From: Pseudomonas oryzihabitans
GTDB lineage: Bacteria > Pseudomonadota > Gammaproteobacteria > Pseudomonadales > Pseudomonadaceae
Direction: 5' to 3'
Length of the DNA: 64,000 nt
Assembly: GCF_014522265.1 (NCBI RefSeq)
Contig: NZ_CP017024.1
Coordinates: 4,722,501 to 4,786,500 of the forward strand
Part shown: positions 1 through 8,544 of the stretch, in pieces
How the letters are laid out: every line of letters begins with the position of its first letter
Position numbering within the stretch: position 1 is the stretch's first letter
Position numbers and translations under genes: made by a program
The notes under the pieces: model-generated
Databases searched by the model: none
Told to the model about the DNA's origin: nothing
What the model saw: the letters and a program-made list of their open reading frames with translations, nothing else

Positions 1-93
1 GAAGGTAGCGATGTTGTCGACCCCGGCATTGGTGCGGGAGTCGGCGACGAATACCAGGCCATCTTGCAGTTTCATGGCGACGCAATAGGTCAT
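1..93 (-). CDS. Anbu proteasome-like peptidase, N-terminal part (gene runs off the window)
   Basis: Only the first 31 codons lie in the window. Read on the minus strand from ATG at 93 they give MTYCVAMKLQDGLVFVADSR and continue to the window edge without a stop. This is the start of the Anbu (ancestral beta subunit) family of 20S-proteasome/HslV-like Ntn hydrolases, in which the residue after Met is the expected Thr nucleophile. The assignment rests on this N-terminus and on the three upstream genes (permuted ATP-grasp, alpha-E, transglutaminase), which are the known genomic partners of Anbu. A terminator-like hairpin lies between it and the transglutaminase gene, so it may have its own promoter in the 45 bases upstream of the start. 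Confidence 0.85.
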   Translation of the reverse strand, partial: MTYCVAMKLQDGLVFVADSRTNAGVDNIATF

Positions 94-138
94 GCGAACC
101 TCGGGTGATGGAACGGTCGACGCAACAGGCCCGACCCC

Positions 139-164
139 AAAAGAAAAGACGGCCCGTGGCCGCC
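139..164 (-). terminator. Rho-independent terminator-like hairpin between transglutaminase and Anbu genes
   Basis: On the minus strand GGCGGCC, loop ACG, GGCCGTC forms a 7 bp stem (one G-T pair) and is followed directly by TTTTCTTTT. It lies 27 bases past the transglutaminase stop and 46 bases before the Anbu start, so it could end or attenuate the upstream transcript. Confidence 0.65.
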
Positions 165-190
165 TTCTCGTCTGCTGTGGGCAGCGCTGA

Positions 191-991
191 TTATTGCTGT
201 TGCTGCACCTGCTGCAAGGGCTCGACCAGTACCTTGGCCTCCATGTGCTCCACCCCGCCACCACGGCGCATGCCGCGCACCGGACAGGCATCCAGGTAGT
301 CCAGGCCGATGGCCAGGCGCAGGTGCCGCTCCGGTCGGATCAGGCGATTGGTGACGTCATAGCTGTACCAGGCGCCGTCGTGCCAGGCTTCCGCCCAGGC
401 GTGGCTGGAAAGGTGCGCGCTGTCATCGGTGCACAGATAGCCAGACACATAGCGTGCCGGGATGCCCAGGCTGCGGGCGCAGGCCAGAAAGGCATGGGCA
501 TGGTCCTGACAGACCCCGGCCCCCTTGGCGAAGGCCTGGGCGGCATTGCCGTCCACCTCGGTGGAGCCGGGCACATAGGTCATGCGCTCGTGCAAATGCT
601 CCATCAGCTGGATCAGGGTGGCGCGATCCCGGCGACCGTCGCAGACCTCGCGGGCGAAGGCGGTAAGCGCCTCGTCGGCCTCGGTCAGCCTGGTCTGACG
701 CAGAAAGGGAAAGGCCGAGGCCTGGCACGGTTCCGCCTCGAAGGTCTCGTCGATCTCCACCTGGCCGCTGGCGGTGATGGTGATGGCGTCGTGCGGGGTG
801 TCCAGGGTCAGCACATGGAGAATGTTGCCGAAGGGATCGCGCTGCGCGAGCGCCGGGCGCGGCAGTGCCAGCTCCCAGCTGAGAATCTTCTGTCGCGCGT
901 CGTCCTGTGGCGTGAGACGCAGGTACTGGATGCTGGCGCGGACCAGGTCGGCGTAGCGATACAGGGTTTCGTGATGGATCGCGAGTCTCAT
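191..991 (-). CDS. Transglutaminase-like protein of the Anbu cluster
   Basis: A 266-residue protein starting at ATG 991 (MRLAIHHETLYRY), whose start overlaps the stop of the alpha-E gene in an ATGA. The N-terminal third is the bacterial transglutaminase N-terminal domain. The papain-like core carries the catalytic triad: Cys in GAGVCQDHAHAF, His in SSHAWAEAW and Asp in YSYDVTNR. The C-terminus ends in a Gln-rich tail (QQVQQQQ). Proteins of this family in Anbu clusters are thought to act as peptidases or amidohydrolases on a peptide or peptide tag made by the linked ATP-grasp enzyme. The natural substrate is unknown. A longer reading frame upstream of this start belongs to a different frame of the alpha-E gene and is not coding. 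Confidence 0.9.
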   Translation of the reverse strand: MRLAIHHETLYRYADLVRASIQYLRLTPQDDARQKILSWELALPRPALAQRDPFGNILHVLTLDTPHDAITITASGQVEIDETFEAEPCQASAFPFLRQTRLTEADEALTAFAREVCDGRRDRATLIQLMEHLHERMTYVPGSTEVDGNAAQAFAKGAGVCQDHAHAFLACARSLGIPARYVSGYLCTDDSAHLSSHAWAEAWHDGAWYSYDVTNRLIRPERHLRLAIGLDYLDACPVRGMRRGGGVEHMEAKVLVEPLQQVQQQQ

Positions 992-1941
992 ACGATCTCC
1001 AGGTAAGCGGTGTTGATGCCACTGCCAAGCTGGCGGATGTGGACGATGAAATCGCCGATCCAGGCATGCAGTCCCTCTTCGAGCACCTCGTCGATGCTGG
1101 TGTAGCGCAGGCGTGCCTCCAGGCCTGCCGCCAGGCGCTTGGCCTCGCGACCGTTCTCGCCGGGCAGACTGACCAGCACCCGGTGCAGCTCGATCACGCA
1201 GGCCAGCAGCGAGCGTGGCAGGTCTTCCTGCAACAGCAGCAGCTCGGCGCCGTTGCGCACGTTGAGGGCATCGCGATAGAGCTCGGTGTAGGCCTCGAAG
1301 GCGCTCAGGGCGCGCAGCAGGGCGCTCCACTGATAGAAGCCGCGGGCGGAGGCGTCGCTGATGGCTTCCGCTTCCTCTTCGCCGAGCACCTGGTAGCGGG
1401 CGTCGAGCATGCGCAGGGTGTTGTCGGCGCGTTCGACGAAGGTACCCAGGCGGATGAAGCGATAGGCGTCGTTTCTCATGATGGTGCCGACGGTGGCACC
1501 ACGGAACAGGTGGGAACGCTCCTTCACCCACTCGCAGAAACGGCTGATGCCGAAGCGGATCAGGCCGGTAACGGCAATCTCGCGCATCTCCAGCCAGGTG
1601 GAGTTGACGTTCTCCCACATGTCGGCGGTGATGCGCCCACGCACCGCGTGGGCATTGCTGCGCGCAGCCTGCAGACAGCAATAGATGCTGCCGGGGTTGC
1701 GCTCGTCCAGGGCGAAGAAGTGCAGCAGGCGCTCGGGGTGCAGGGCCCCGTGCTTTTCCCGGTAGTCATCCAGGGTGCCGGTGATGAGCAGTGGCATGGC
1801 CAGTTCATCCAGGCCTCCGCCCTGCCCGCTCTGCGGCATCATCGACAGCGAATAGCTGACGTCCAGCATCCGCGCGAGATTCTCGGCGCGCTCCAGGTTG
1901 CGGGACATCCAGTACAGATCGGCAGCGGTACGACTCAACAT
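988..1941 (-). CDS. Alpha-E domain protein of the Anbu cluster
   Basis: A 317-residue, mainly helical protein that begins MLSRTAADLYWMSRNLERAE and belongs to the alpha-E (DUF403) family. No catalytic residues are established for this family. It is found almost always beside circularly permuted ATP-grasp proteins and transglutaminase-like proteins, as here, and is assumed to be an accessory subunit of a peptide-forming complex. It starts 62 bases after the ATP-grasp gene and overlaps the transglutaminase gene by 4 bases, so the two are probably translated together. The family call is firm; the role is inferred from neighbours. Confidence 0.9.
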   Translation of the reverse strand: MLSRTAADLYWMSRNLERAENLARMLDVSYSLSMMPQSGQGGGLDELAMPLLITGTLDDYREKHGALHPERLLHFFALDERNPGSIYCCLQAARSNAHAVRGRITADMWENVNSTWLEMREIAVTGLIRFGISRFCEWVKERSHLFRGATVGTIMRNDAYRFIRLGTFVERADNTLRMLDARYQVLGEEEAEAISDASARGFYQWSALLRALSAFEAYTELYRDALNVRNGAELLLLQEDLPRSLLACVIELHRVLVSLPGENGREAKRLAAGLEARLRYTSIDEVLEEGLHAWIGDFIVHIRQLGSGINTAYLEIV

Positions 1942-2003
1942 GGTGGGGTCGCCTTTCAAAGGTCCTTGCGGGGCCGCCGGAGCGGCCGCTGTTCTGTGGC
2001 GAT

Positions 2004-3413
2004 CTAGTCCTGGACCACCCAGGTGTCCTTGGTGCCGCCGCCCTGGGAGGAATTCACCACCAGCGAGCCTTCGCGCAGGGCGACCCGGGTCAGGCCACCA
2101 GGCACCAGACGCGTCTTGCGCCCGGACAGCACGAAGGGCCGCAGGTCGATGTGGCGCGGCGCGATGCCGTTCTCGACAAAGGTCGGGCAGGTGGACAGCG
2201 ACAGGGTCGGCTGGGCGATGTAGGCGCTGGGATTGGCCTTGAGCCGCGCGCGGAAGGCTTCGATCTCCAGGCTGCTGGCGGTGGGGCCGACCAGCATGCC
2301 GTAGCCGCCGGAACCATGGACTTCCTTGACCACCAGCTCGGGCAGGTTGGCCAGCACATGGGACAGTTCGTCCGGCTTGCGGCACTGCCAGGTGGGCACG
2401 TTATAGAGGATGGGTTCTTCGCTGAGATAGAAGCGGATCATCTCCGGCACATAGGGATAGATCGACTTGTCGTCGGCCACCCCGGTACCTATGGCGTTGG
2501 CCAGGATGACGTTACCGGCGCGATAGGCGGCGAGCAGACCGGGCACGCCGAGCATGGAATCGGGATTGAAGGCCAGCGGGTCGAGGAAGGCGTCGTCGAG
2601 ACGCCGATAGATGACATCGACCTTGCGGAAGCCCGAGGTGGTGCGCATGAACACCTGTTCGTCGCGCACCAGCAGATCGGCACCCTCCACCAGCTCCACG
2701 CCCATCTCGCGCGCGAGGAAGGCGTGTTCGAAGTAGGCGCTGTTGAAACGACCCGGGGTGAGGACAACCACCGTGGGGTTGTTGACCGGGGTGGAGCTGC
2801 GCAGGGTATCGAGCAGGATGTTCGGATAGTGGTCGATGGGCGCGATGCGCTCCAGGGTGAACAGCTCGGGAAACAGCCGCATCATCATCTTGCGGTTTTC
2901 GAGCATGTAGGAGACACCGCTGGGGGTGCGCAGGTTGTCTTCCAGCACGTAGTAGGCGCCATCGCCATCTCGTACCAGATCGACCCCGGCGATATGGGCG
3001 TAGATGCCATTGGGCAGGTCCAGCCCCTGCATGGCCAGCTGATACTGGTCGTTGGCCAGCACCTGCTCGGCGGGAATGACCCCGGCCTTGATGATGCGCT
3101 GGTCATGATAGAGGTCGTGCAGAAAGAGATTCAGCGCCTGGACACGCTGGATGCAGCCGCGTTCGATGATCTGCCATTCGCTGGCGGGAATGGCGCGCGG
3201 CAAGGCGTCGAAGGGAATCAGGCGTTCCGTGCCCTGTTCGTCGCCATAGAGGGTGAAGGTGATCCCGGCGCGATGGAACAGCAGATCGGCTTCACGCCGC
3301 CGCTGGGCCAGGAGTTCCGGGGGTGTCTCGCTCAGCCACTGGGCATAGCGACCATAATGCGGTCGACACTGTGCCTGGACGTCATACATCTCGTTATACA
3401 GTTGGCGGCTCAT
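2004..3413 (-). CDS. Circularly permuted ATP-grasp protein of the Anbu cluster
   Basis: A 469-residue protein from ATG 3413 (MSRQLYNEMYDVQAQCRPHY). It matches the circularly permuted ATP-grasp type 2 family in length and in conserved stretches such as GVDLVRDGDGAYYVLEDNLR, VVLTPGRFNSAYFEHAFLAR and the nucleotide-binding VVKEVHGSGGYGMLVGP. ATP-grasp ligases join a carboxylate to an amine through an acyl phosphate. Members in this setting are predicted peptide or amide ligases that build an unidentified peptide handled by the transglutaminase-like protein and Anbu. It is the first gene of the cluster. A longer upstream reading frame (to 3545) has no support as coding sequence. Confidence 0.9.
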   Translation of the reverse strand: MSRQLYNEMYDVQAQCRPHYGRYAQWLSETPPELLAQRRREADLLFHRAGITFTLYGDEQGTERLIPFDALPRAIPASEWQIIERGCIQRVQALNLFLHDLYHDQRIIKAGVIPAEQVLANDQYQLAMQGLDLPNGIYAHIAGVDLVRDGDGAYYVLEDNLRTPSGVSYMLENRKMMMRLFPELFTLERIAPIDHYPNILLDTLRSSTPVNNPTVVVLTPGRFNSAYFEHAFLAREMGVELVEGADLLVRDEQVFMRTTSGFRKVDVIYRRLDDAFLDPLAFNPDSMLGVPGLLAAYRAGNVILANAIGTGVADDKSIYPYVPEMIRFYLSEEPILYNVPTWQCRKPDELSHVLANLPELVVKEVHGSGGYGMLVGPTASSLEIEAFRARLKANPSAYIAQPTLSLSTCPTFVENGIAPRHIDLRPFVLSGRKTRLVPGGLTRVALREGSLVVNSSQGGGTKDTWVVQD

Positions 3414-3632
3414 GCCGATCTCCTTGTCACCCACGGTGCAGCTTCGCAAGCCGCGTGCCAGCGCCAGAGCCTTCAAGATCAAGCCCTTGCGCGGCTGCGA
3501 GTCGCACGATGCACCAAACCCAGGCACGTCAGCGTGCGCATGCACCGCAACGTCTCCGTCATGAGCCTAAGACGGTGCGCCACGCGGAAAGTGCGATGAT
3601 TGAGGGGCCGAGCGGTAACCGGAGATGAGACA

Positions 3633-3652
3633 GGCACCCCGTCTGGGATGCC
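3633..3652 (-). terminator. Possible terminator of rraB
   Basis: On the minus strand GGCATCCC, loop AGAC, GGGGTGCC gives an 8 bp stem with one G-T pair, about 20 bases past the rraB stop. The following bases (TGTCTCATCT) are only moderately T-rich. Confidence 0.4.
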
Positions 3653-3670
3653 GCCTCGGGACGTGCAGGA

Positions 3671-4012
3671 TCAGGCGGAGCTGCGGCTGACTTCCTGGGT
3701 GACGCCCCAGCCATCGAGCTGACCGCCAAGAGGCGCAACCACCGCCTCGAGATCGCTTTCGAAATCATCGATGGTGGCATGGGTGGCGAACATCACCTTG
3801 CTGACCTGCAGATGCCAGCCGCCCTCTTCATGGGGGAGCACCTGGGCGTTGAGGGATTCGCCGTGAAACTGGTCCGCAGCGATGCGGGCCTTGCCTTCAT
3901 CGGCGAAAATGGCAAAGAAGTCGATGGGATGGAAGCGGGCGAAATCGAAGCCGCCCTCCTTCATCCGCTGCAGCAGGTTCAAGCTCACATCATCGGCAAA
4001 CGACAAGGACAT
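3671..4012 (-). CDS. rraB: Ribonuclease E inhibitor RraB family protein
   Basis: A 113-residue acidic protein (MSLSFADDVSLNLLQRMKEG) with the RraB family layout, including FARFHPIDFFAIF and the C-terminal FESDLEAVVAPLGGQLDGWG. In E. coli RraB binds RNase E and changes degradosome composition, so it modulates mRNA turnover. Pseudomonas homologues are similarly short but less studied. A strong ribosome binding site (GAGGAGGG) lies just before the ATG. The next gene upstream is speE, 103 bases away, with no clear terminator between them. Confidence 0.8.
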   Translation of the reverse strand: MSLSFADDVSLNLLQRMKEGGFDFARFHPIDFFAIFADEGKARIAADQFHGESLNAQVLPHEEGGWHLQVSKVMFATHATIDDFESDLEAVVAPLGGQLDGWGVTQEVSRSSA

Positions 4013-4115
4013 AGGACTTCCCTCCTCTGGTTCGGATGATCGTCTCGCTGGACGTCGCTACCGACGCCTGGCGAGTCGCGGCTGAGAACTCGAACGGTGC
4101 AGCGACCGCCAGGGC

Positions 4116-4967
4116 TTACGCCTTGCCGATGGCCTCCAGCACGTATCGAGGTAGAGCAAAGGCTGCGGCATGCAGCTCCGGAGTGTAATAACGGGTCTGG
4201 ATGCCTGTATCACTGTAGCGCTGCGCCAGGGTTTCGGCATTCTGCCGACGCAAGGTCGTGTCCTTGCTACCCCAGGCCAGGGTCATGACGCCCCCTATGT
4301 AAGTAGGCACCGCCGACAGATAAAAGTGCCAATCGGCGAACAGCCCGGACATGCGGCTGGCAGTGGTCTTGACCTCGTCCAGTTGCAGGAACGGAGTACC
4401 GTTCTGGGCCACCATCACGCCGCCGTCGTTCAGACAACGATGGCAGGCCTGATAGAAGTTCTCCGAAAAGAGAACCTCGGCCGGACCGATGGGATCGGTG
4501 GAGTCGGAGATGATGACGTCGTAGCGTTCGGTGGTGTTGGCGACGAAATTCATGCCGTCGTCGATCACCAGCTTCAGCCGCGGGTCGTCGAAGGCGCCTG
4601 CCGAGTGACCGGGAAAGTGCTCCTTGCACATCGCCACCACCGAGCCGTCGATCTCGACCATGGTGATGTGCTCGACACCCCGGTGCTTGGCCACTTCGCG
4701 CAGGATGCCACCGTCGCCACCGCCGATGATGAGCACCCGCCGGGGCGCCGGATGGGCCAGCAGGGGCACGTGGGTGAGCATCTCGTGATAGATGAATTCG
4801 TCGGCCTCGGTGGTCTGGATGACGCCATCCAGGGCCATGACCTTGCCCAGCACGGCGTTCTGGAAGATCACCAGGTGCTGATGCTCGGTGCGCACCTCGT
4901 GCAGCATGCGCTCGACGGTGAATCGCTGACCGTAGCCGTCGTAGAGGGTTTCCAGGTAGTCGCTCAT
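4116..4967 (-). CDS. speE: Spermidine synthase (polyamine aminopropyltransferase)
   Basis: A 283-residue enzyme from ATG 4967 (MSDYLETLYDGYGQRFTVER), preceded by GGAG at a good distance. It moves an aminopropyl group from decarboxylated S-adenosylmethionine to putrescine, giving spermidine and methylthioadenosine. The family motifs are clear: GGGDGGILREVAKH for nucleotide binding, VEIDGSVV, and the catalytic-site ISDSTDPIGPAEVLF. Length is normal for bacterial SpeE. It lies close to mtnC, mtnD and mtnB, whose pathway recycles its by-product methylthioadenosine, and this grouping is typical of Pseudomonas. Confidence 0.95.
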   Translation of the reverse strand: MSDYLETLYDGYGQRFTVERMLHEVRTEHQHLVIFQNAVLGKVMALDGVIQTTEADEFIYHEMLTHVPLLAHPAPRRVLIIGGGDGGILREVAKHRGVEHITMVEIDGSVVAMCKEHFPGHSAGAFDDPRLKLVIDDGMNFVANTTERYDVIISDSTDPIGPAEVLFSENFYQACHRCLNDGGVMVAQNGTPFLQLDEVKTTASRMSGLFADWHFYLSAVPTYIGGVMTLAWGSKDTTLRRQNAETLAQRYSDTGIQTRYYTPELHAAAFALPRYVLEAIGKA

Positions 4968-4999
4968 GTCGATCTCCGCAAGTGGCTGGCCGAGACAGA

Positions 5000-5026
5000 C
5001 AATGCCCGGCCAAAAGCCGGGCATTG
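5000..5026 (-). terminator. Strong hairpin between small membrane protein gene and speE
   Basis: CAATGCCCGGC, a 5-base loop, GCCGGGCATTG form a perfect 11 bp stem. On the minus strand it is followed by TCTGTCTC, a weak T tract. It lies past the stop of the PLDc_N gene and before speE, so it probably ends that transcript. Confidence 0.6.
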
Positions 5027-5063
5027 TAAGAGCTGGATGTGACAGGCTCCAGCGTTGTGCTGG

Positions 5064-5279
5064 CTAGCCCTTGTGCGTGGGTGCCGTGGCCGAGCGATTG
5101 CCGCGTGGTCCGGCGGCAGCCCAGGCGATCAGGCCGATCACCGGCAGCACGATGATGAGCACCGTCCAGCCGATCTTGGCGTTGCTGGTGCTGTCACTGC
5201 GGATGACGTTGACGATAGCCCAGATGTCGAGCAGGAAGACGATGAAGCCCAGTACACCGCCGATGGTGGAATTGATCAT
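5064..5279 (-). CDS. Small membrane protein with PLDc_N domain
   Basis: A 71-residue protein with two hydrophobic segments, at about residues 5-26 (GGVLGFIVFLLDIWAIVNVI) and 37-55 (IGWTVLIIVLPVIGLIAWAA). The W...I.V..S..S...K..W...I...P..G arrangement is that of the phospholipase D N-terminal (PLDc_N) family, which here stands alone without a phosphodiesterase domain. Such small proteins are common in Pseudomonas; their function is not known. A GGGAG ribosome binding site precedes the ATG. Confidence 0.75.
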   Translation of the reverse strand: MINSTIGGVLGFIVFLLDIWAIVNVIRSDSTSNAKIGWTVLIIVLPVIGLIAWAAAGPRGNRSATAPTHKG

Positions 5280-5381
5280 GTCGCGACTCCCGTTGCGAGG
5301 ACACAGGTCTCGTCAATTGGGACTGGCGATGAGGACGTCGAGTTCGGCCGGCTCGCTTGGCAGCGAGGCCGGCCGTGGGCT

Positions 5382-6068
5382 TCAGCTGAGTCCGGCGAGA
5401 TCGATGTCGGCAAAGGACGCCACGCACGGATGATCGCCCAGCTGGCCACCGGCACGTACCAGCCCGCAGGTCGGCAGGCCCGCCTGGCGCGCGGCATCCA
5501 GCTCTTCCACCACGTCGGAGAGGAACAGCAGTTCCGCCGGCGCGTGGGTGGTGGCCGAGGCGATGCGCGCATAGGACTCGGCGTCGCGCTTGCCGCCGGT
5601 CAGGGTATCGAAATACCCGGAAAACAAAGGCGTGAGATCGCCATGCTCGGAGCAGCCGAAGATCAGCTTCTGCGCCTGGATCGATCCGGAGGAATAGACG
5701 TACAGCGGCAGCCCCGCCGCGTGCCACTGGCGCAGGGCCTGGACGGCGTCGGGATAGACGTGGCCCTTGAGGGTGCCGGCACGATAGCCCTGCTCCCATA
5801 CCTGACCCTGCAGCGCCTTGAGCGGTGTGGCCTTCCGGTCGGTGGCGATCCATTCCAGCAGGATGGCGATCACCCGCTCCACGTCGGCGTCCAGCTCGCC
5901 GGCTTCGGCTCGCACGGCATCGAGTTGCTCGGCCACCGCCGGCTCTCCGGCATGGGCGCGCACAAGGGCCGGCAGGTGCTCGCGGGCATAGGGAAAGAGC
6001 ACGTCGAAGACGAAGCTGACGGCGCTGGTGGTACCTTCGATATCGGTGAGGATGGCCTTGATCGTCAC
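5382..6068 (-). CDS. mtnC: Enolase-phosphatase E1 (acireductone synthase)
   Basis: A 228-residue HAD-superfamily enzyme of the methionine salvage pathway. It enolizes 2,3-diketo-5-methylthiopentyl-1-phosphate and removes the phosphate to give the acireductone used by MtnD. HAD motif I is [15 protein letters not shown] near the N-terminus, motif II is [16 protein letters not shown] and motif III and IV residues lie in [16 protein letters not shown]. The start overlaps the mtnD stop by 4 bases, so mtnB-mtnD-mtnC form one translationally coupled operon read right to left. Confidence 0.95.
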   Translation of the reverse strand: MTIKAILTDIEGTTSAVSFVFDVLFPYAREHLPALVRAHAGEPAVAEQLDAVRAEAGELDADVERVIAILLEWIATDRKATPLKALQGQVWEQGYRAGTLKGHVYPDAVQALRQWHAAGLPLYVYSSGSIQAQKLIFGCSEHGDLTPLFSGYFDTLTGGKRDAESYARIASATTHAPAELLFLSDVVEELDAARQAGLPTCGLVRAGGQLGDHPCVASFADIDLAGLS

Positions 6069-6616
6069 GCCTCGACCTCCAGGCGCGGGAAGCGCTGGGC
6101 GATGTCGACGCCGGTGAAGTGGGCGACCCAGCCATCGGGATTGTCGAACAGGCGGATGGCGACGAAGGACGGCGACTCGCTCATGTCGAACCAGTGCGGC
6201 GTACCGGCCGGCACCGAGATGAGGTCGTCCTTCTCGCAGAGCACGGCATAGACCTGGTCGTCGATGTGCAGGGTGAAGAGGCCCTGACCGGCGACGAAGA
6301 AGCGCACCTCGTCCTCGTTATGGCGATGCTCTTCGAGGAACTTGGCGCGCAGCGCCTCCTTCTGCGGATGCTCGGGATTCATGCTGATGACGTCGACGGT
6401 CTGGTAGCCGCGCTCCTGGATGAGACGATCGATTTCCGGCCGGTAGGCGGCGATCACCTCCTCCTGGCTGGCGCCCGGCGCCACCGGGGCGGTGGCCTGC
6501 CAGCGCTCGAAACGCACCCCGAACTCGGCCAGGGTGGCGGCGATGTGCTCGCCATCGCTGATCACCTTCAGCGGCTGGCGCGGTTCGGCATCGTGGTAGA
6601 CGGTCAGTCGGCTCAT
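6065..6616 (-). CDS. mtnD: Acireductone dioxygenase
   Basis: A 183-residue cupin from ATG 6616 ([20 protein letters not shown]). It oxidizes acireductone to formate and the 2-keto acid of methionine when Fe-bound; with Ni it gives an off-pathway reaction. The metal ligands are visible in [13 protein letters not shown] (two His and Glu) and the fourth His in [10 protein letters not shown]. It overlaps mtnB upstream and mtnC downstream by 4 bases each. Length is normal for the family. Confidence 0.95.
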   Translation of the reverse strand: MSRLTVYHDAEPRQPLKVISDGEHIAATLAEFGVRFERWQATAPVAPGASQEEVIAAYRPEIDRLIQERGYQTVDVISMNPEHPQKEALRAKFLEEHRHNEDEVRFFVAGQGLFTLHIDDQVYAVLCEKDDLISVPAGTPHWFDMSESPSFVAIRLFDNPDGWVAHFTGVDIAQRFPRLEVEA

Positions 6617-7227
6617 GGACGCAGGCTCCGGGTCTTGAGTTCGCATTCGAAGAGGAATTCGAAGGCTTCCACGTGGCGCAGGGCATCGGCCATGCGCGGG
6701 CCCCAAGTATAGAGGCCGTGTCCGCGGATCAGGTACCCCACGCAGTCGGGATGCACGTCCAGCCAGGTCTGCACCTGGTCGGCCAGACGCGGGATGTCCT
6801 GGTCGTTGTCGAACACCGGGATCTCCACTCGCACGTCGTGGGTGGTGACGCCATGCAGGGCCTTCTGCAGCTCGTAGCCGTCCAGCAGCAGGCGATCGCC
6901 TTCGAGCTGGCGCGAGAGCACCGTCGAATTCACCGAATGGGTGTGCAGTACGGCACCGATCTCCGGCTGCCAGCGATAGAGCTGGGTGTGCAGCGCGGTC
7001 TCGGCCGAAGGCTTCTTGTCCTCCAGCGGCGTGCCGTCGAGATCGGTGGCGAGGACGTCGTCCAGCTCCAGCTGACCCTTGTGCTTGCCGGAGACGGTCA
7101 GCAGCAGGCGACTGTCGGACAGCCGTACCGAATAGTTGCTGCTGGTGGCCGGCGACCAGCCGCGGCCATAGAGGAAGCGACCGGCGTCGATGATTTCCCG
7201 GGCCAGTTGCTCACGCTGCTGGATCAT
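6613..7227 (-). CDS. mtnB: Methylthioribulose-1-phosphate dehydratase
   Basis: A 204-residue class II aldolase-family enzyme (MIQQREQLAREIIDAGRFLY). It dehydrates 5-methylthioribulose-1-phosphate in methionine salvage. Zinc ligands lie in AVLHTHSVNSTVL and in LIRGHGLYTWG. It is the first gene of the mtnB-mtnD-mtnC operon. Its ribosome binding site sits immediately against the left end of a MITE-like element (7242-7398), so the promoter must lie inside the element or beyond it in the MFS gene. The other pathway genes mtnA and mtnP are not in this window. Confidence 0.95.
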   Translation of the reverse strand: MIQQREQLAREIIDAGRFLYGRGWSPATSSNYSVRLSDSRLLLTVSGKHKGQLELDDVLATDLDGTPLEDKKPSAETALHTQLYRWQPEIGAVLHTHSVNSTVLSRQLEGDRLLLDGYELQKALHGVTTHDVRVEIPVFDNDQDIPRLADQVQTWLDVHPDCVGYLIRGHGLYTWGPRMADALRHVEAFEFLFECELKTRSLRP

Positions 7228-7241
7228 GGAGGGTTCTCCTA

Positions 7242-7398
7242 GGTTCTGTACGAAAAGTCGCCGAGCGATGGTCAGGCGAGGCGAAAAACGCTGAGGAAGC
7301 GGAGTTTACGAGAGGTAAATGAGCATTGCGACCGGGCTGGCGATCCAGGTGTTTTTCAACGAAGCATCACAGAGCGCAGGCACTTTTCGTACTGGACC
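7242..7398. mobile_element. MITE-like element, 157 bp, with TA flanks
   Basis: The left end reads GGTTCTGTACGAAAAGT and the right end is its near-perfect inverted copy, ACTTTTCGTACTGGACC. A TA dinucleotide flanks each end, as expected of a 2-base TA target duplication. The interior has no gene-length reading frame. Terminal inverted repeats, small size and TA flanks together suggest a non-autonomous miniature transposable element mobilized by a transposase encoded elsewhere. Its right end supplies the last codons and stop of the MFS gene at 7367-8530, and its left end lies 15 bases from the mtnB start. Confidence 0.7.
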
Positions 7399-8530
7399 TA
7401 ACGGACAAGAGGATGAGGAAGGCGCCTGCCAGCGCCGCCAGGGAGGCGCCGGCAAAGGCGGCAAGGGCGCCGGACACCTGCCAGGCATAGCCAGCATACA
7501 GCGCGCCCAGCGCCCCGCCAGCCCCGGAAAGTGCCGCGTAGAGCGATTGGGCCTGGCCCTGGCGGCGGCGGTCGAAATGAGATTGCACGAACTGGATGGC
7601 GGCGGCGTGGAAGCAGGCGAAGGTGGCCGCATGCAGGAGCTGGGCGAACAACAGCACTGGCAACTGGTCGGCCAGGGTGCCCAGCAGCAGCCAGCGCCCG
7701 GCGGCGATCAGAAAGGCGCCGACCAGCAGGGTGTTGAGCGCCAGCCGCGCCAGTAGTTGCGGCATCACCAGGAAGATCAGCACCTCGGCGACCACGCCCA
7801 GCGACCAGAGCTGACCGATGACGCCGCGGCCATAACCGAGTTCTTCCAGATGCAGGGTGAAGACCGTGTAGTAAGGGCCGTGGGACAGCTGCATCAGCGC
7901 CGCGGCAGCGAAGAAGGCCAGCACCCGCGGCTGGCGCAGGGTCGTCAGGAAGGGCTCGGCCGGCGCCTCGGGCCGCTGGCCTGGATCGACCTTGACCCCT
8001 GGCACCGCCAGTGAGGCCAGCAGGATGATCGCCATCACCAGCAGCAGATAGGCCGGATAGAGATCCAGGCTGACGTATTCGAAGGCCCAGCCGAGCCCCG
8101 CCACCGCGGCGATGAAGCCGATGGAGCCCCAGAGGCGGATGCGCGCATAGCGCTGTGGCTGGTCGCGCAAATGGGCCAGGGTGATGGCTTCGAACTGGGG
8201 CAGCACCGCGTGCCAGAAGAAGGCATGGCCGGCCATGATCAGCGCCAGCCAGGCGAAGCCCTGGCCGAGGTAGATACCGGAAAAGCACAGCAGGGTGCAG
8301 GCGGCGCCGAGGCGGACGATGCTCAGCCGGCGGCCGGTGCGATCGGCCAGCCAGCCCCAGAGGTTGGGCGCCAGTACCCGCATCAGCATGGGGATGGCCA
8401 CCAGCTGGCCGATGGCGGTGCCGGAAAAGCCCAGGTGGTGGAAGTACAGCCCCAGGTAGGGCGCCGTGGCCCCCAGCAGCGCGAAGTAGGCGAAGTAGAA
8501 GCCCGACAGCCGCCAATAGGGAACCGGCAT
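7367..8530 (-). CDS. MFS transporter, C-terminus altered by MITE-like insertion
   Basis: A 387-residue, 12-helix transporter of the MFS_1-like (LacY/nucleoside:H+ symporter-like) group, beginning MPVPYWRLSGFYFAYFALLG. The loop motif NLWGWLADRTGRRL between helices 2 and 3 is the MFS signature. The homologous gene sits between aroC and the mtn genes in Pseudomonas generally. It begins 14 bases after aroC and is probably cotranscribed with it. The last residues (about VRSSTKSACAL) are encoded by the terminal repeat of the element at 7242-7398, so the native C-terminus has been replaced. Helix 12 appears complete, so function may survive. Substrate unknown. Confidence 0.9.
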   Translation of the reverse strand: MPVPYWRLSGFYFAYFALLGATAPYLGLYFHHLGFSGTAIGQLVAIPMLMRVLAPNLWGWLADRTGRRLSIVRLGAACTLLCFSGIYLGQGFAWLALIMAGHAFFWHAVLPQFEAITLAHLRDQPQRYARIRLWGSIGFIAAVAGLGWAFEYVSLDLYPAYLLLVMAIILLASLAVPGVKVDPGQRPEAPAEPFLTTLRQPRVLAFFAAAALMQLSHGPYYTVFTLHLEELGYGRGVIGQLWSLGVVAEVLIFLVMPQLLARLALNTLLVGAFLIAAGRWLLLGTLADQLPVLLFAQLLHAATFACFHAAAIQFVQSHFDRRRQGQAQSLYAALSGAGGALGALYAGYAWQVSGALAAFAGASLAALAGAFLILLSVRSSTKSACAL

Positions 8531-8544
8531 CGTCCGTCCGCGGA

